64,000 nt of DNA from Mesostigma viride. Taxonomy: Eukaryota > Streptophyta > Mesostigmatophyceae > Mesostigmatales > Mesostigmataceae. Positions 1 to 11,585 of this stretch are shown in pieces (the first letter of the stretch is position 1; the number at the start of each line of letters is the position of its first letter). The stretch is taken from positions 4,348,785 through 4,412,784 of the forward strand of contig RPFO01000065.1 of NCBI GenBank assembly GCA_009746045.1, in the 5' to 3' direction. Position numbers and translations under genes: made by a program. The notes under the pieces were generated by a model, which was not told where the DNA came from, did no database searches, and saw nothing but the letters and a program-made list of their open reading frames with translations.

Positions 1-3000
1 CGTGTGTCGTGTGTCGTGTGTCGTGTGTCGTGTGTCGTGTGTCGTGTGTCGTGTGTCGTGTGTCGTGTGTCGTGTGTCGTGTGTCGTGTGTCGTGTGTCG
101 TGTGTCGTGTGTCGTGTGTCGTGTGTCGTGTGTCGTGTGTCGTGTGTCGTGTGTCGTGTGTCGTGTGTCGTGTGTCGTGTGTCGTGTGTCGTGTGTCGTG
201 TGTCGTGTGTCGTGTGTCGTGTGTCGTGTGTCGTGTGTCGTGTGTCGTGTGTCGTGTGTCGTGTGTCGTGTGTCGTGTGTCGTGTGTCGTGTGTCGTGTG
301 TCGTGTGTCGTGTGTCGTGTGTCGTGTGTCGTGTGTCGTGTGTCGTGTGTCGTGTGTCGTGTGTCGTGTGTCGTGTGTCGTGTGTCGTGTGTCGTGTGTC
401 GTGTGTCGTGTGTCGTGTGTCGTGTGTCGTGTGTCGTGTGTCGTGTGTCGTGTGTCGTGTGTCGTGTGTCGTGTGTCGTGTGTCGTGTGTCGTGTGTCGT
501 GTGTCGTGTGTCGTGTGTCGTGTGTCGCGTCTCGCGTCTCGCGTCTCGCGTCTCGCGTCTCGCGTCTCGCGTCTCGCGTCTCGCGTCTCGCGTCTCGCGT
601 CTCGCGTCTCGCGTCTCGCGTCTCGCGTCTCGCGTCTCGCGTCTCGCGTCTCGCGTCTCGCGTCTCGCGTCTCGCGTCTCGCGTCTCGCGTCTCGCGTCT
701 CGCGTCTCGCGTCTCGCGTCTCGCGTCTCGCGTCTCGCGTCTCGCGTCTCGCGTCTCGCGTCTCGCGTCTCGCGTCTCGCGTCTCGCGTCTCGCGTCTCG
801 CGTCTCGCGTCTCGCGTCTCGCGTCTCGCGTCTCGCGTCTCGCGTCTCGCGTCTCGCGTCTCGCGTCTCGCGTCTCGCGTCTCGCGTCTCGCGTCTCGCG
901 TCTCGCGTCTCGCGTCTCGCGTCTCGCGTCTCGCGTCTCGCGTCTCGCGTCTCGCGTCTCGCGTCTCGCGTCTCGCGTCTCGCGTCTCGCGTCTCGCGTC
1001 TCGCGTCTCGCGTCTCGCGTCTCGCGTCTCGCGTCTCGCGTCTCGCGTCTCGCGTCTCGCGTCTCGCGTCTCGCGTCTCGCGTCTCGCGTCTCGCGTCTC
1101 GCGTCTCGCGTCTCGCGTCTCGCGTCTCGCGTCTCGCGTCTCGCGTCTCGCGTCTCGCGTCTCGCGTCTCGCGTCTCGCGTCTCGCGTCTCGCGTCTCGC
1201 GTCTCGCGTCTCGCGTCTCGCGTCTCGCGTCTCGCGTCTCGCGTCTCGCGTCTCGCGTCTCGCGTCTCGCGTCTCGCGTCTCGCGTCTCGCGTCTCGCGT
1301 CTCGCGTCTCGCGTCTCGCGTCTCGCGTCTCGCGTCTCGCGTCTCGCGTCTCGCGTCTCGCGTCTCGCGTCTCGCGTCTCGCGTCTCGCGTCTCGCGTCT
1401 CGCGTCTCGCGTCTCGCGTCTCGCGTCTCGCGTCTCGCGTCTCGCGTCTCGCGTCTCGCGTCTCGCGTCTCGCGTCTCGCGTCTCGCGTCTCGCGTCTCG
1501 CGTCTCGCGTCTCGCGTCTCGCGTCTCGCGTCTCGCGTCTCGCGTCTCGCGTCTCGCGTCTCGCGTCTCGCGTCTCGCGTCTCGCGTCTCGCGTCTCGCG
1601 TCTCGCGTCTCGCGTCTCGCGTCTCGCGTCTCGCGTCTCGCGTCTCGCGTCTCGCGTCTCGCGTCTCGCGTCTCGCGTCTCGCGTCTCGCGTCTCGCGTC
1701 TCGCGTCTCGCGCGTCTCGCGTCTCGCGTCTCGCGTCTCGCGTCTCGCGTCTCGCGTCTCGCGTCTCGCGTCTCGCGTCTCGCGTCTCGCGTCTCGCGTC
1801 TCGCGTCTCGCGTCTCGCGTCTCGCGTCTCGCGTCTCGCGTCTCGCGTCTCGCGTCTCGCGTCTCGCGTCTCGCGTCTCGCGTCTCGCGTCTCGCGTCTC
1901 GCGTCTCGCGTCTCGCGTCTCGCGTCTCGCGTCTCGCGTCTCGCGTCTCGCGTCTCGCGTCTCGCGTCTCGCGTCTCGCGTCTCGCGTCTCGCGTCTCGC
2001 GTCTCGCGTCTCGCGTCTCGCGTCTCGCGTCTCGCGTCTCGCGTCTCGCGTCTCGCGTCTCGCGTCTCGCGTCTCGCGTCTCGCGTCTCGCGTCTCGCGT
2101 CTCGCGTCTCGCGTCTCGCGTCTCGCGTCTCGCGTCTCGCGTCTCGCGTCTCGCGTCTCGCGTCTCGCGTCTCGCGTCTCGCGTCTCGCGTCTCGCGTCT
2201 CGCGTCTCGCGTCTCGCGTCTCGCGTCTCGCGTCTCGCGTCTCGCGTCTCGCGTCTCGCGTCTCGCGTCTCGCGTCTCGCGTCTCGCGTCTCGCGTCTCG
2301 CGTCTCGCGTCTCGCGTCTCGCGTCTCGCGTCTCGCGTCTCGCGTCTCGCGTCTCGCGTCTCGCGTCTCGCGTCTCGCGTCTCGCGTCTCGCGTCTCGCG
2401 TCTCGCGTCTCGCGTCTCGCGTCTCGCGTCTCGCGTCTCGCGTCTCGCGTCTCGCGTCTCGCGTCTCGCGTCTCGCGTCTCGCGTCTCGCGTCTCGCGTC
2501 TCGCGTCTCGCGTCTCGCGTCTCGCGTCTCGCGTCTCGCGTCTCGCGTCTCGCGTCTCGCGTCTCGCGTCTCGCGTCTCGCGTCTCGCGTCTCGCGTCTC
2601 GCGTCTCGCGTCTCGCGTCTCGCGTCTCGCGTCTCGCGTCTCGCGTCTCGCGTCTCGCGTCTCGCGTCTCGCGTCTCGCGTCTCGCGTCTCGCGTCTCGC
2701 GTCTCGCGTCTCGCGTCTCGCGTCTCGCGTCTCGCGTCTCGCGTCTCGCGTCTCGCGTCTCGCGTCTCGCGTCTCGCGTCTCGCGTCTCGCGTCTCGCGT
2801 CTCGCGTCTCGCGTCTCGCGTCTCGCGTCTCGCGTCTCGCGTCTCGCGTCTCGCGTCTCGCGTCTCGCGTCTCGCGTCTCGCGTCTCGCGTCTCGCGTCT
2901 CGCGTCTCGCGTCTCGCGTCTCGCGTCTCGCGTCTCGCGTCTCGCGTCTCGCGTCTCGCGTCTCGCGTCTCGCGTCTCGCGTCTCGCGTCTCGCGTCTCG

Positions 3001-6000
3001 CGTCTCGCGTCTCGCGTCTCGCGTCTCGCGTCTCGCGTCTCGCGTCTCGGGTCTCGGGTCTCGGGTCTCGGATGTCGGCTGTCGGATGTCGGCTGTCGGC
3101 TGTCGGCTGTCGGCTGTCGGCTGTCGGCTGTCGGCTGTCGGCTGTCGGCTGTCGGCTGTCGGCTGTCGGCTGTCGGCTGTCGGCTGTCGGCTGTCGGCTG
3201 TCGGCTGTCGGCTGTCGGCTGTCGGATGTCGGATGTCGGATGTCGGATGTCGGATGTCGGATGTCGGATGTCGGATGTCGGATGTCGGATGTCGGATGTC
3301 GGATGTCGGATGTCGGATGTCGGATGTCGGATGTCGGATGTCGGATGTCGGATGTCGGATGTCGGATGTCGGATGTCGGATGTCGGATGTCGGATGTCGG
3401 ATGTCGGATGTCGGATGTCGGATGTCGGATGTCGGATGTCGGATGTCGGATGTCGGATGTCGGATGTCGGATGTCGGATGTCGGATGTCGGATGTCGGAT
3501 GTCGGATGTCGGATGTCGGATGTCGGATGTCGGATGTCGGATGTCGGATGTCGGATGTCGGATGTCGGATGTCGGATGTCGGATGTCGGATGTCGGATGT
3601 CGGATGTCGGATGTCGGATGTCGGATGTCGGATGTCGGATGTCGGATGTCGGATGTCGGATGTCGGATGTCGGATGTCGGATGTCGGATGTCGGATGTCG
3701 GATGTCGGATGTCGGATGTCGGATGTCGGATGTCGGATGTCGGATGTCGGATGTCGGATGTCGGATGTCGGATGTCGGATGTCGGATGTCGGATGTCGGA
3801 TGTCGGATGTCGGATGTCGGATGTCGGATGTCGGATGTCGGATGTCGGATGTCGGATGTCGGATGTCGGATGTCGGATGTCGGATGTCGGATGTCGGATG
3901 TCGGATGTCGGATGTCGGATGTCGGATGTCGGATGTCGGATGTCGGATGTCGGATGTCGGATGTCGGATGTCGGATGTCGGATGTCGGATGTCGGATGTC
4001 GGATGTCGGATGTCGGATGTCGGATGTCGGATGTCGGATGTCGGATGTCGGATGTCGGATGTCGGATGTCGGATGTCGGATGTCGGATGTCGGATGTCGG
4101 ATGTCGGATGTCGGATGTCGGATGTCGGATGTCGGATGTCGGATGTCGGATGTCGGATGTCGGATGTCGGATGTCGGATGTCGGATGTCGGATGTCGGAT
4201 GTCGGATGTCGGATGTCGGATGTCGGATGTCGGATGTCGGATGTCGGATGTCGGATGTCGGATGTCGGATGTCGGATGTCGGATGTCGGATGTCGGATGT
4301 CGGATGTCGGATGTCGGATGTCGGATGTCGGATGTCGGATGTCGGATGTCGGATGTCGGATGTCGGATGTCGGATGTCGGATGTCGGATGTCGGATGTCG
4401 GATGTCGGATGTCGGATGTCGGATGTCGGATGTCGGATGTCGGATGTCGGATGTCGGATGTCGGATGTCGGATGTCGGATGTCGGATGTCGGATGTCGGA
4501 TGTCGGATGTCGGATGTCGGATGTCGGATGTCGGATGTCGGATGTCGGATGTCGGATGTCGGATGTCGGATGTCGGATGTCGGATGTCGGATGTCGGATG
4601 TCGGATGTCGGATGTCGGATGTCGGATGTCGGATGTCGGATGTCGGATGTCGGATGTCGGATGTCGGATGTCGGATGTCGGATGTCGGATGTCGGATGTC
4701 GGATGTCGGATGTCGGATGTCGGATGTCGGATGTCGGATGTCGGATGTCGGATGTCGGATGTCGGATGTCGGATGTCGGATGTCGGATGTCGGATGTCGG
4801 ATGTCGGATGTCGGATGTCGGATGTCGGATGTCGGATGTCGGATGTCGGATGTCGGATGTCGGATGTCGGATGTCGGATGTCGGATGTCGGATGTCGGAT
4901 GTCGGATGTCGGATGTCGGATGTCGGATGTCGGATGTCGGATGTCGGATGTCGGATGTCGGATGTCGGATGTCGGATGTCGGATGTCGGATGTCGGATGT
5001 CGGATGTCGGATGTCGGATGTCGGATGTCGGATGTCGGATGTCGGATGTCGGATGTCGGATGTCGGATGTCGGATGTCGGATGTCGGATGTCGGATGTCG
5101 GATGTCGGATGTCGGATGTCGGATGTCGGATGTCGGATGTCGGATGTCGGATGTCGGATGTCGGATGTCGGATGTCGGATGTCGGATGTCGGATGTCGGA
5201 TGTCGGATGTCGGATGTCGGATGTCGGATGTCGGATGTCGGATGTCGGATGTCGGATGTCGGATGTCGGATGTCGGATGTCGGATGTCGGATGTCGGATG
5301 TCGGATGTCGGATGTCGGATGTCGGATGTCGGATGTCGGATGTCGGATGTCGGATGTCGGATGTCGGATGTCGGATGTCGGATGTCGGATGTCGGATGTC
5401 GGATGTCGGATGTCGGATGTCGGATGTCGGATGTCGGATGTCGGATGTCGGATGTCGGATGTCGGATGTCGGATGTCGGATGTCGGATGTCGGATGTCGG
5501 ATGTCGGATGTCGGATGTCGGATGTCGGATGTCGGATGTCGGATGTCGGATGTCGGATGTCGGATGTCGGATGTCGGATGTCGGATGTCGGATGTCGGAT
5601 GTCGGATGTCGGATGTCGGATGTCGGATGTCGGATGTCGGATGTCGGATGTCGGATGTCGGATGTCGGATGTCGGATGTCGGATGTCGGATGTCGGATGT
5701 CGGATGTCGGATGTCGGATGTCGGATGTCGGATGTCGGATGTCGGATGTCGGATGTCGGATGTCGGATGTCGGATGTCGGATGTCGGATGTCGGATGTCG
5801 GATGTCGGATGTCGGATGTCGGATGTCGGATGTCGGATGTCGGATGTCGGATGTCGGATGTCGGATGTCGGATGTCGGATGTCGGATGTCGGATGTCGGA
5901 TGTCGGATGTCGGATGTCGGATGTCGGATGTCGGATGTCGGATGTCGGATGTCGGATGTCGGATGTCGGATGTCGGATGTCGGATGTCGGATGTCGGATG

Positions 6001-9000
6001 TCGGATGTCGGATGTCGGATGTCGGATGTCGGATGTCGGATGTCGGATGTCGGATGTCGGATGTCGGATGTCGGATGTCGGATGTCGGATGTCGGATGTC
6101 GGATGTCGGATGTCGGATGTCGGATGTCGGATGTCGGATGTCGGATGTCGGATGTCGGATGTCGGATGTCGGATGTCGGATGTCGGATGTCGGATGTCGG
6201 ATGTCGGATGTCGGATGTCGGATGTCGGATGTCGGATGTCGGATGTCGGATGTCGGATGTCGGATGTCGGATGTCGGATGTCGGATGTCGGATGTCGGAT
6301 GTCGGATGTCGGATGTCGGATGTCGGATGTCGGATGTCGGATGTCGGATGTCGGATGTCGGATGTCGGATGTCGGATGTCGGATGTCGGATGTCGGATGT
6401 CGGATGTCGGATGTCGGATGTCGGATGTCGGATGTCGGATGTCGGATGTCGGATGTCGGATGTCGGATGTCGGATGTCGGATGTCGGATGTCGGATGTCG
6501 GATGTCGGATGTCGGATGTCGGATGTCGGATGTCGGATGTCGGATGTCGGATGTCGGATGTCGGATGTCGGATGTCGGATGTCGGATGTCGGATGTCGGA
6601 TGTCGGATGTCGGATGTCGGATGTCGGATGTCGGATGTCGGATGTCGGATGTCGGATGTCGGATGTCGGATGTCGGATGTCGGATGTCGGATGTCGGATG
6701 TCGGATGTCGGATGTCGGATGTCGGATGTCGGATGTCGGATGTCGGATGTCGGATGTCGGATGTCGGATGTCGGATGTCGGATGTCGGATGTCGGATGTC
6801 GGATGTCGGATGTCGGATGTCGGATGTCGGATGTCGGATGTCGGATGTCGGATGTCGGATGTCGGATGTCGGATGTCGGATGTCGGATGTCGGATGTCGG
6901 ATGTCGGATGTCGGATGTCGGATGTCGGATGTCGGATGTCGGATGTCGGATGTCGGATGTCGGATGTCGGATGTCGGATGTCGGATGTCGGATGTCGGAT
7001 GTCGGATGTCGGATGTCGGATGTCGGATGTCGGATGTCGGATGTCGGATGTCGGATGTCGGATGTCGGATGTCGGATGTCGGATGTCGGATGTCGGATGT
7101 CGGATGTCGGATGTCGGATGTCGGATGTCGGATGTCGGATGTCGGATGTCGGATGTCGGATGTCGGATGTCGGATGTCGGATGTCGGATGTCGGATGTCG
7201 GATGTCGGATGTCGGATGTCGGATGTCGGATGTCGGATGTCGGATGTCGGATGTCGGATGTCGGATGTCGGATGTCGGATGTCGGATGTCGGATGTCGGA
7301 TGTCGGATGTCGGATGTCGGATGTCGGATGTCGGATGTCGGATGTCGGATGTCGGATGTCGGATGTCGGATGTCGGATGTCGGATGTCGGATGTCGGATG
7401 TCGGATGTCGGATGTCGGATGTCGGATGTCGGATGTCGGATGTCGGATGTCGGATGTCGGATGTCGGATGTCGGATGTCGGATGTCGGATGTCGGATGTC
7501 GGATGTCGGATGTCGGATGTCGGATGTCGGATGTCGGATGTCGGATGTCGGATGTCGGATGTCGGATGTCGGATGTCGGATGTCGGATGTCGGATGTCGG
7601 ATGTCGGATGTCGGATGTCGGATGTCGGATGTCGGATGTCGGATGTCGGATGTCGGATGTCGGATGTCGGATGTCGGATGTCGGATGTCGGATGTCGGAT
7701 GTCGGATGTCGGATGTCGGATGTCGGATGTCGGATGTCGGATGTCGGATGTCGGATGTCGGATGTCGGATGTCGGATGTCGGATGTCGGATGTCGGATGT
7801 CGGATGTCGGATGTCGGATGTCGGATGTCGGATGTCGGATGTCGGATGTCGGATGTCGGATGTCGGATGTCGGATGTCGGATGTCGGATGTCGGATGTCG
7901 GATGTCGGATGTCGGATGTCGGATGTCGGATGTCGGATGTCGGATGTCGGATGTCGGATGTCGGATGTCGGATGTCGGATGTCGGATGTCGGATGTCGGA
8001 TGTCGGATGTCGGATGTCGGATGTCGGATGTCGGATGTCGGATGTCGGATGTCGGATGTCGGATGTCGGATGTCGGATGTCGGATGTCGGATGTCGGATG
8101 TCGGATGTCGGATGTCGGATGTCGGATGTCGGATGTCGGATGTCGGATGTCGGATGTCGGATGTCGGATGTCGGATGTCGGATGTCGGATGTCGGATGTC
8201 GGATGTCGGATGTCGGATGTCGGATGTCGGATGTCGGATGTCGGATGTCGGATGTCGGATGTCGGATGTCGGATGTCGGATGTCGGATGTCGGATGTCGG
8301 ATGTCGGATGTCGGATGTCGGATGTCGGATGTCGGATGTCGGATGTCGGATGTCGGATGTCGGATGTCGGATGTCGGATGTCGGATGTCGGATGTCGGAT
8401 GTCGGATGTCGGATGTCGGATGTCGGATGTCGGATGTCGGATGTCGGATGTCGGATGTCGGATGTCGGATGTCGGATGTCGGATGTCGGATGTCGGATGT
8501 CGGATGTCGGATGTCGGATGTCGGATGTCGGATGTCGGATGTCGGATGTCGGATGTCGGATGTCGGATGTCGGATGTCGGATGTCGGATGTCGGATGTCG
8601 GATGTCGGATGTCGGATGTCGGATGTCGGATGTCGGATGTCGGATGTCGGATGTCGGATGTCGGATGTCGGATGTCGGATGTCGGATGTCGGATGTCGGA
8701 TGTCGGATGTCGGATGTCGGATGTCGGATGTCGGATGTCGGATGTCGGATGTCGGATGTCGGATGTCGGATGTCGGATGTCGGATGTCGGATGTCGGATG
8801 TCGGATGTCGGATGTCGGATGTCGGATGTCGGATGTCGGATGTCGGATGTCGGATGTCGGATGTCGGATGTCGGATGTCGGATGTCGGATGTCGGATGTC
8901 GGATGTCGGATGTCGGATGTCGGATGTCGGATGTCGGATGTCGGATGTCGGATGTCGGATGTCGGATGTCGGATGTCGGATGTCGGATGTCGGATGTCGG

Positions 9001-11307
9001 ATGTCGGATGTCGGATGTCGGATGTCGGATGTCGGATGTCGGATGTCGGATGTCGGATGTCGGATGTCGGATGTCGGATGTCGGATGTCGGATGTCGGAT
9101 GTCGGATGTCGGATGTCGGATGTCGGATGTCGGATGTCGGATGTCGGATGTCGGATGTCGGATGTCGGATGTCGGATGTCGGATGTCGGATGTCGGATGT
9201 CGGATGTCGGATGTCGGATGTCGGATGTCGGATGTCGGATGTCGGATGTCGGATGTCGGATGTCGGATGTCGGATGTCGGATGTCGGATGTCGGATGTCG
9301 GATGTCGGATGTCGGATGTCGGATGTCGGATGTCGGATGTCGGATGTCGGATGTCGGATGTCGGATGTCGGATGTCGGATGTCGGATGTCGGATGTCGGA
9401 TGTCGGATGTCGGATGTCGGATGTCGGATGTCGGATGTCGGATGTCGGATGTCGGATGTCGGATGTCGGATGTCGGATGTCGGATGTCGGATGTCGGATG
9501 TCGGATGTCGGATGTCGGATGTCGGATGTCGGATGTCGGATGTCGGATGTCGGATGTCGGATGTCGGATGTCGGATGTCGGATGTCGGATGTCGGATGTC
9601 GGATGTCGGATGTCGGATGTCGGATGTCGGATGTCGGATGTCGGATGTCGGATGTCGGATGTCGGATGTCGGATGTCGGATGTCGGATGTCGGATGTCGG
9701 ATGTCGGATGTCGGATGTCGGATGTCGGATGTCGGATGTCGGATGTCGGATGTCGGATGTCGGATGTCGGATGTCGGATGTCGGATGTCGGATGTCGGAT
9801 GTCGGATGTCGGATGTCGGATGTCGGATGTCGGATGTCGGATGTCGGATGTCGGATGTCGGATGTCGGATGTCGGATGTCGGATGTCGGATGTCGGATGT
9901 CGGATGTCGGATGTCGGATGTCGGATGTCGGATGTCGGATGTCGGATGTCGGATGTCGGATGTCGGATGTCGGATGTCGGATGTCGGATGTCGGATGTCG
10001 GATGTCGGATGTCGGATGTCGGATGTCGGATGTCGGATGTCGGATGTCGGATGTCGGATGTCGGATGTCGGATGTCGGATGTCGGATGTCGGATGTCGGA
10101 TGTCGGATGTCGGATGTCGGATGTCGGATGTCGGATGTCGGATGTCGGATGTCGGATGTCGGATGTCGGATGTCGGATGTCGGATGTCGGATGTCGGATG
10201 TCGGATGTCGGATGTCGGATGTCGGATGTCGGATGTCGGATGTCGGATGTCGGATGTCGGATGTCGGATGTCGGATGTCGGATGTCGGATGTCGGATGTC
10301 GGATGTCGGATGTCGGATGTCGGATGTCGGATGTCGGATGTCGGATGTCGGATGTCGGATGTCGGATGTCGGATGTCGGATGTCGGATGTCGGATGTCGG
10401 ATGTCGGATGTCGGATGTCGGATGTCGGATGTCGGATGTCGGATGTCGGATGTCGGATGTCGGATGTCGGATGTCGGATGTCGGATGTCGGATGTCGGAT
10501 GTCGGATGTCGGATGTCGGATGTCGGATGTCGGATGTCGGATGTCGGATGTCGGATGTCGGATGTCGGATGTCGGATGTCGGATGTCGGATGTCGGATGT
10601 CGGATGTCGGATGTCGGATGTCGGATGTCGGATGTCGGATGTCGGATGTCGGATGTCGGATGTCGGATGTCGGATGTCGGATGTCGGATGTCGGATGTCG
10701 GATGTCGGATGTCGGATGTCGGATGTCGGATGTCGGATGTCGGATGTCGGATGTCGGATGTCGGATGTCGGATGTCGGATGTCGGATGTCGGATGTCGGA
10801 TGTCGGATGTCGGATGTCGGATGTCGGATGTCGGATGTCGGATGTCGGATGTCGGATGTCGGATGTCGGATGTCGGATGTCGGATGTCGGATGTCGGATG
10901 TCGGATGTCGGATGTCGGATGTCGGATGTCGGATGTCGGATGTCGGATGTCGGATGTCGGATGTCGGATGTCGGATGTCGGATGTCGGATGTCGGATGTC
11001 GGATGTCGGATGTCGGATGTCGGATGTCGGATGTCGGATGTCGGATGTCGGATGTCGGATGTCGGATGTCGGATGTCGGATGTCGGATGTCGGATGTCGG
11101 ATGTCGGATGTCGGATGTCGGATGTCGGATGTCGGATGTCGGATGTCGGATGTCGGATGTCGGATGTCGGATGTCGGATGTCGGATGTCGGATGTCGGAT
11201 GTCGGATGTCGGATGTCGGATGTCGGATGTCGGATGTCGGATGTCGGATGTCGGATGTCGGATGTCGGATGTCGGATGTCGGATGTCGGATGTCGGATGT
11301 CGGATGT
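1..11307. repeat. 11.3-kb heptanucleotide satellite in homogeneous blocks
   Basis: The stretch is a perfect 7-base tandem array cut by the window edge on the left. Blocks in order: CGTGTGT x75 (1-525); CGCGTCT x360 (526-3047) with one 2-base insertion near 1712; CGGGTCT x3 (3048-3068); CGGATGT, CGGCTGT and CGGATGT once each (3069-3089); CGGCTGT x19 (3090-3222); and CGGATGT x1155 (3223-11307). I saw no variant inside the last 8,085 bases. Bases 1, 2, 5 and 7 of the unit (C, G, T, T) are the same in all variants, and the register is kept across every block border. No unit contains a stop in any frame on either strand, so the huge open frames here are a by-product. It could be intergenic or lie in a 5' intron of the next gene. 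Confidence 0.98.
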
Positions 11308-11585
11308 CGGATACACTAGACAAAGTAGCCGACATGGATAACAGGACGTGGTGTTGGGTTGTGCCTGGCCTGTGTGGGACCAAATGGTCGCTTCCTTGCC
11401 TGCTGGTTGTGCCTGCTGTGTGTCATTACTGATGGGTTGTGCCTTGCCTCTGATCCTTGCCGATCGGCTGCGCCTTGCCTTGTTTCCTTACCCGTGGGCT
11501 GTGCCTTGCTTTGTGTCATTTCCGGGGCGCACCCTCGTTGGGTGCCATCGTTGGCGCTGCCATCGTTGCATCACGCGGCGACCAG
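11308..11585. repeat. Degenerate 30-45-base repeats between satellite and first exon
   Basis: Four or five diverged copies of a unit built around GGGTTGTGCCTTGCCT fill most of this stretch, for example near 11354, 11432, 11465 and 11497. It ends in a pyrimidine-poor CCAG acceptor just before the first recognised exon. I see no gene here. Confidence 0.5.

Noticed and set aside
1-11307. Telomere
   Set aside because: Period seven matches, but none of the units is TTTAGGG or a close variant, and ordinary genes follow. Position at a chromosome end cannot be judged.
2-11432. Three overlapping open frames of about 3,800 codons with CRVSCVV, RVSRLAS and CRMSDVG repeats
   Set aside because: The 7-base unit has no stop in any frame of either strand, so all frames stay open. 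The residue repeats only mirror the DNA repeat.
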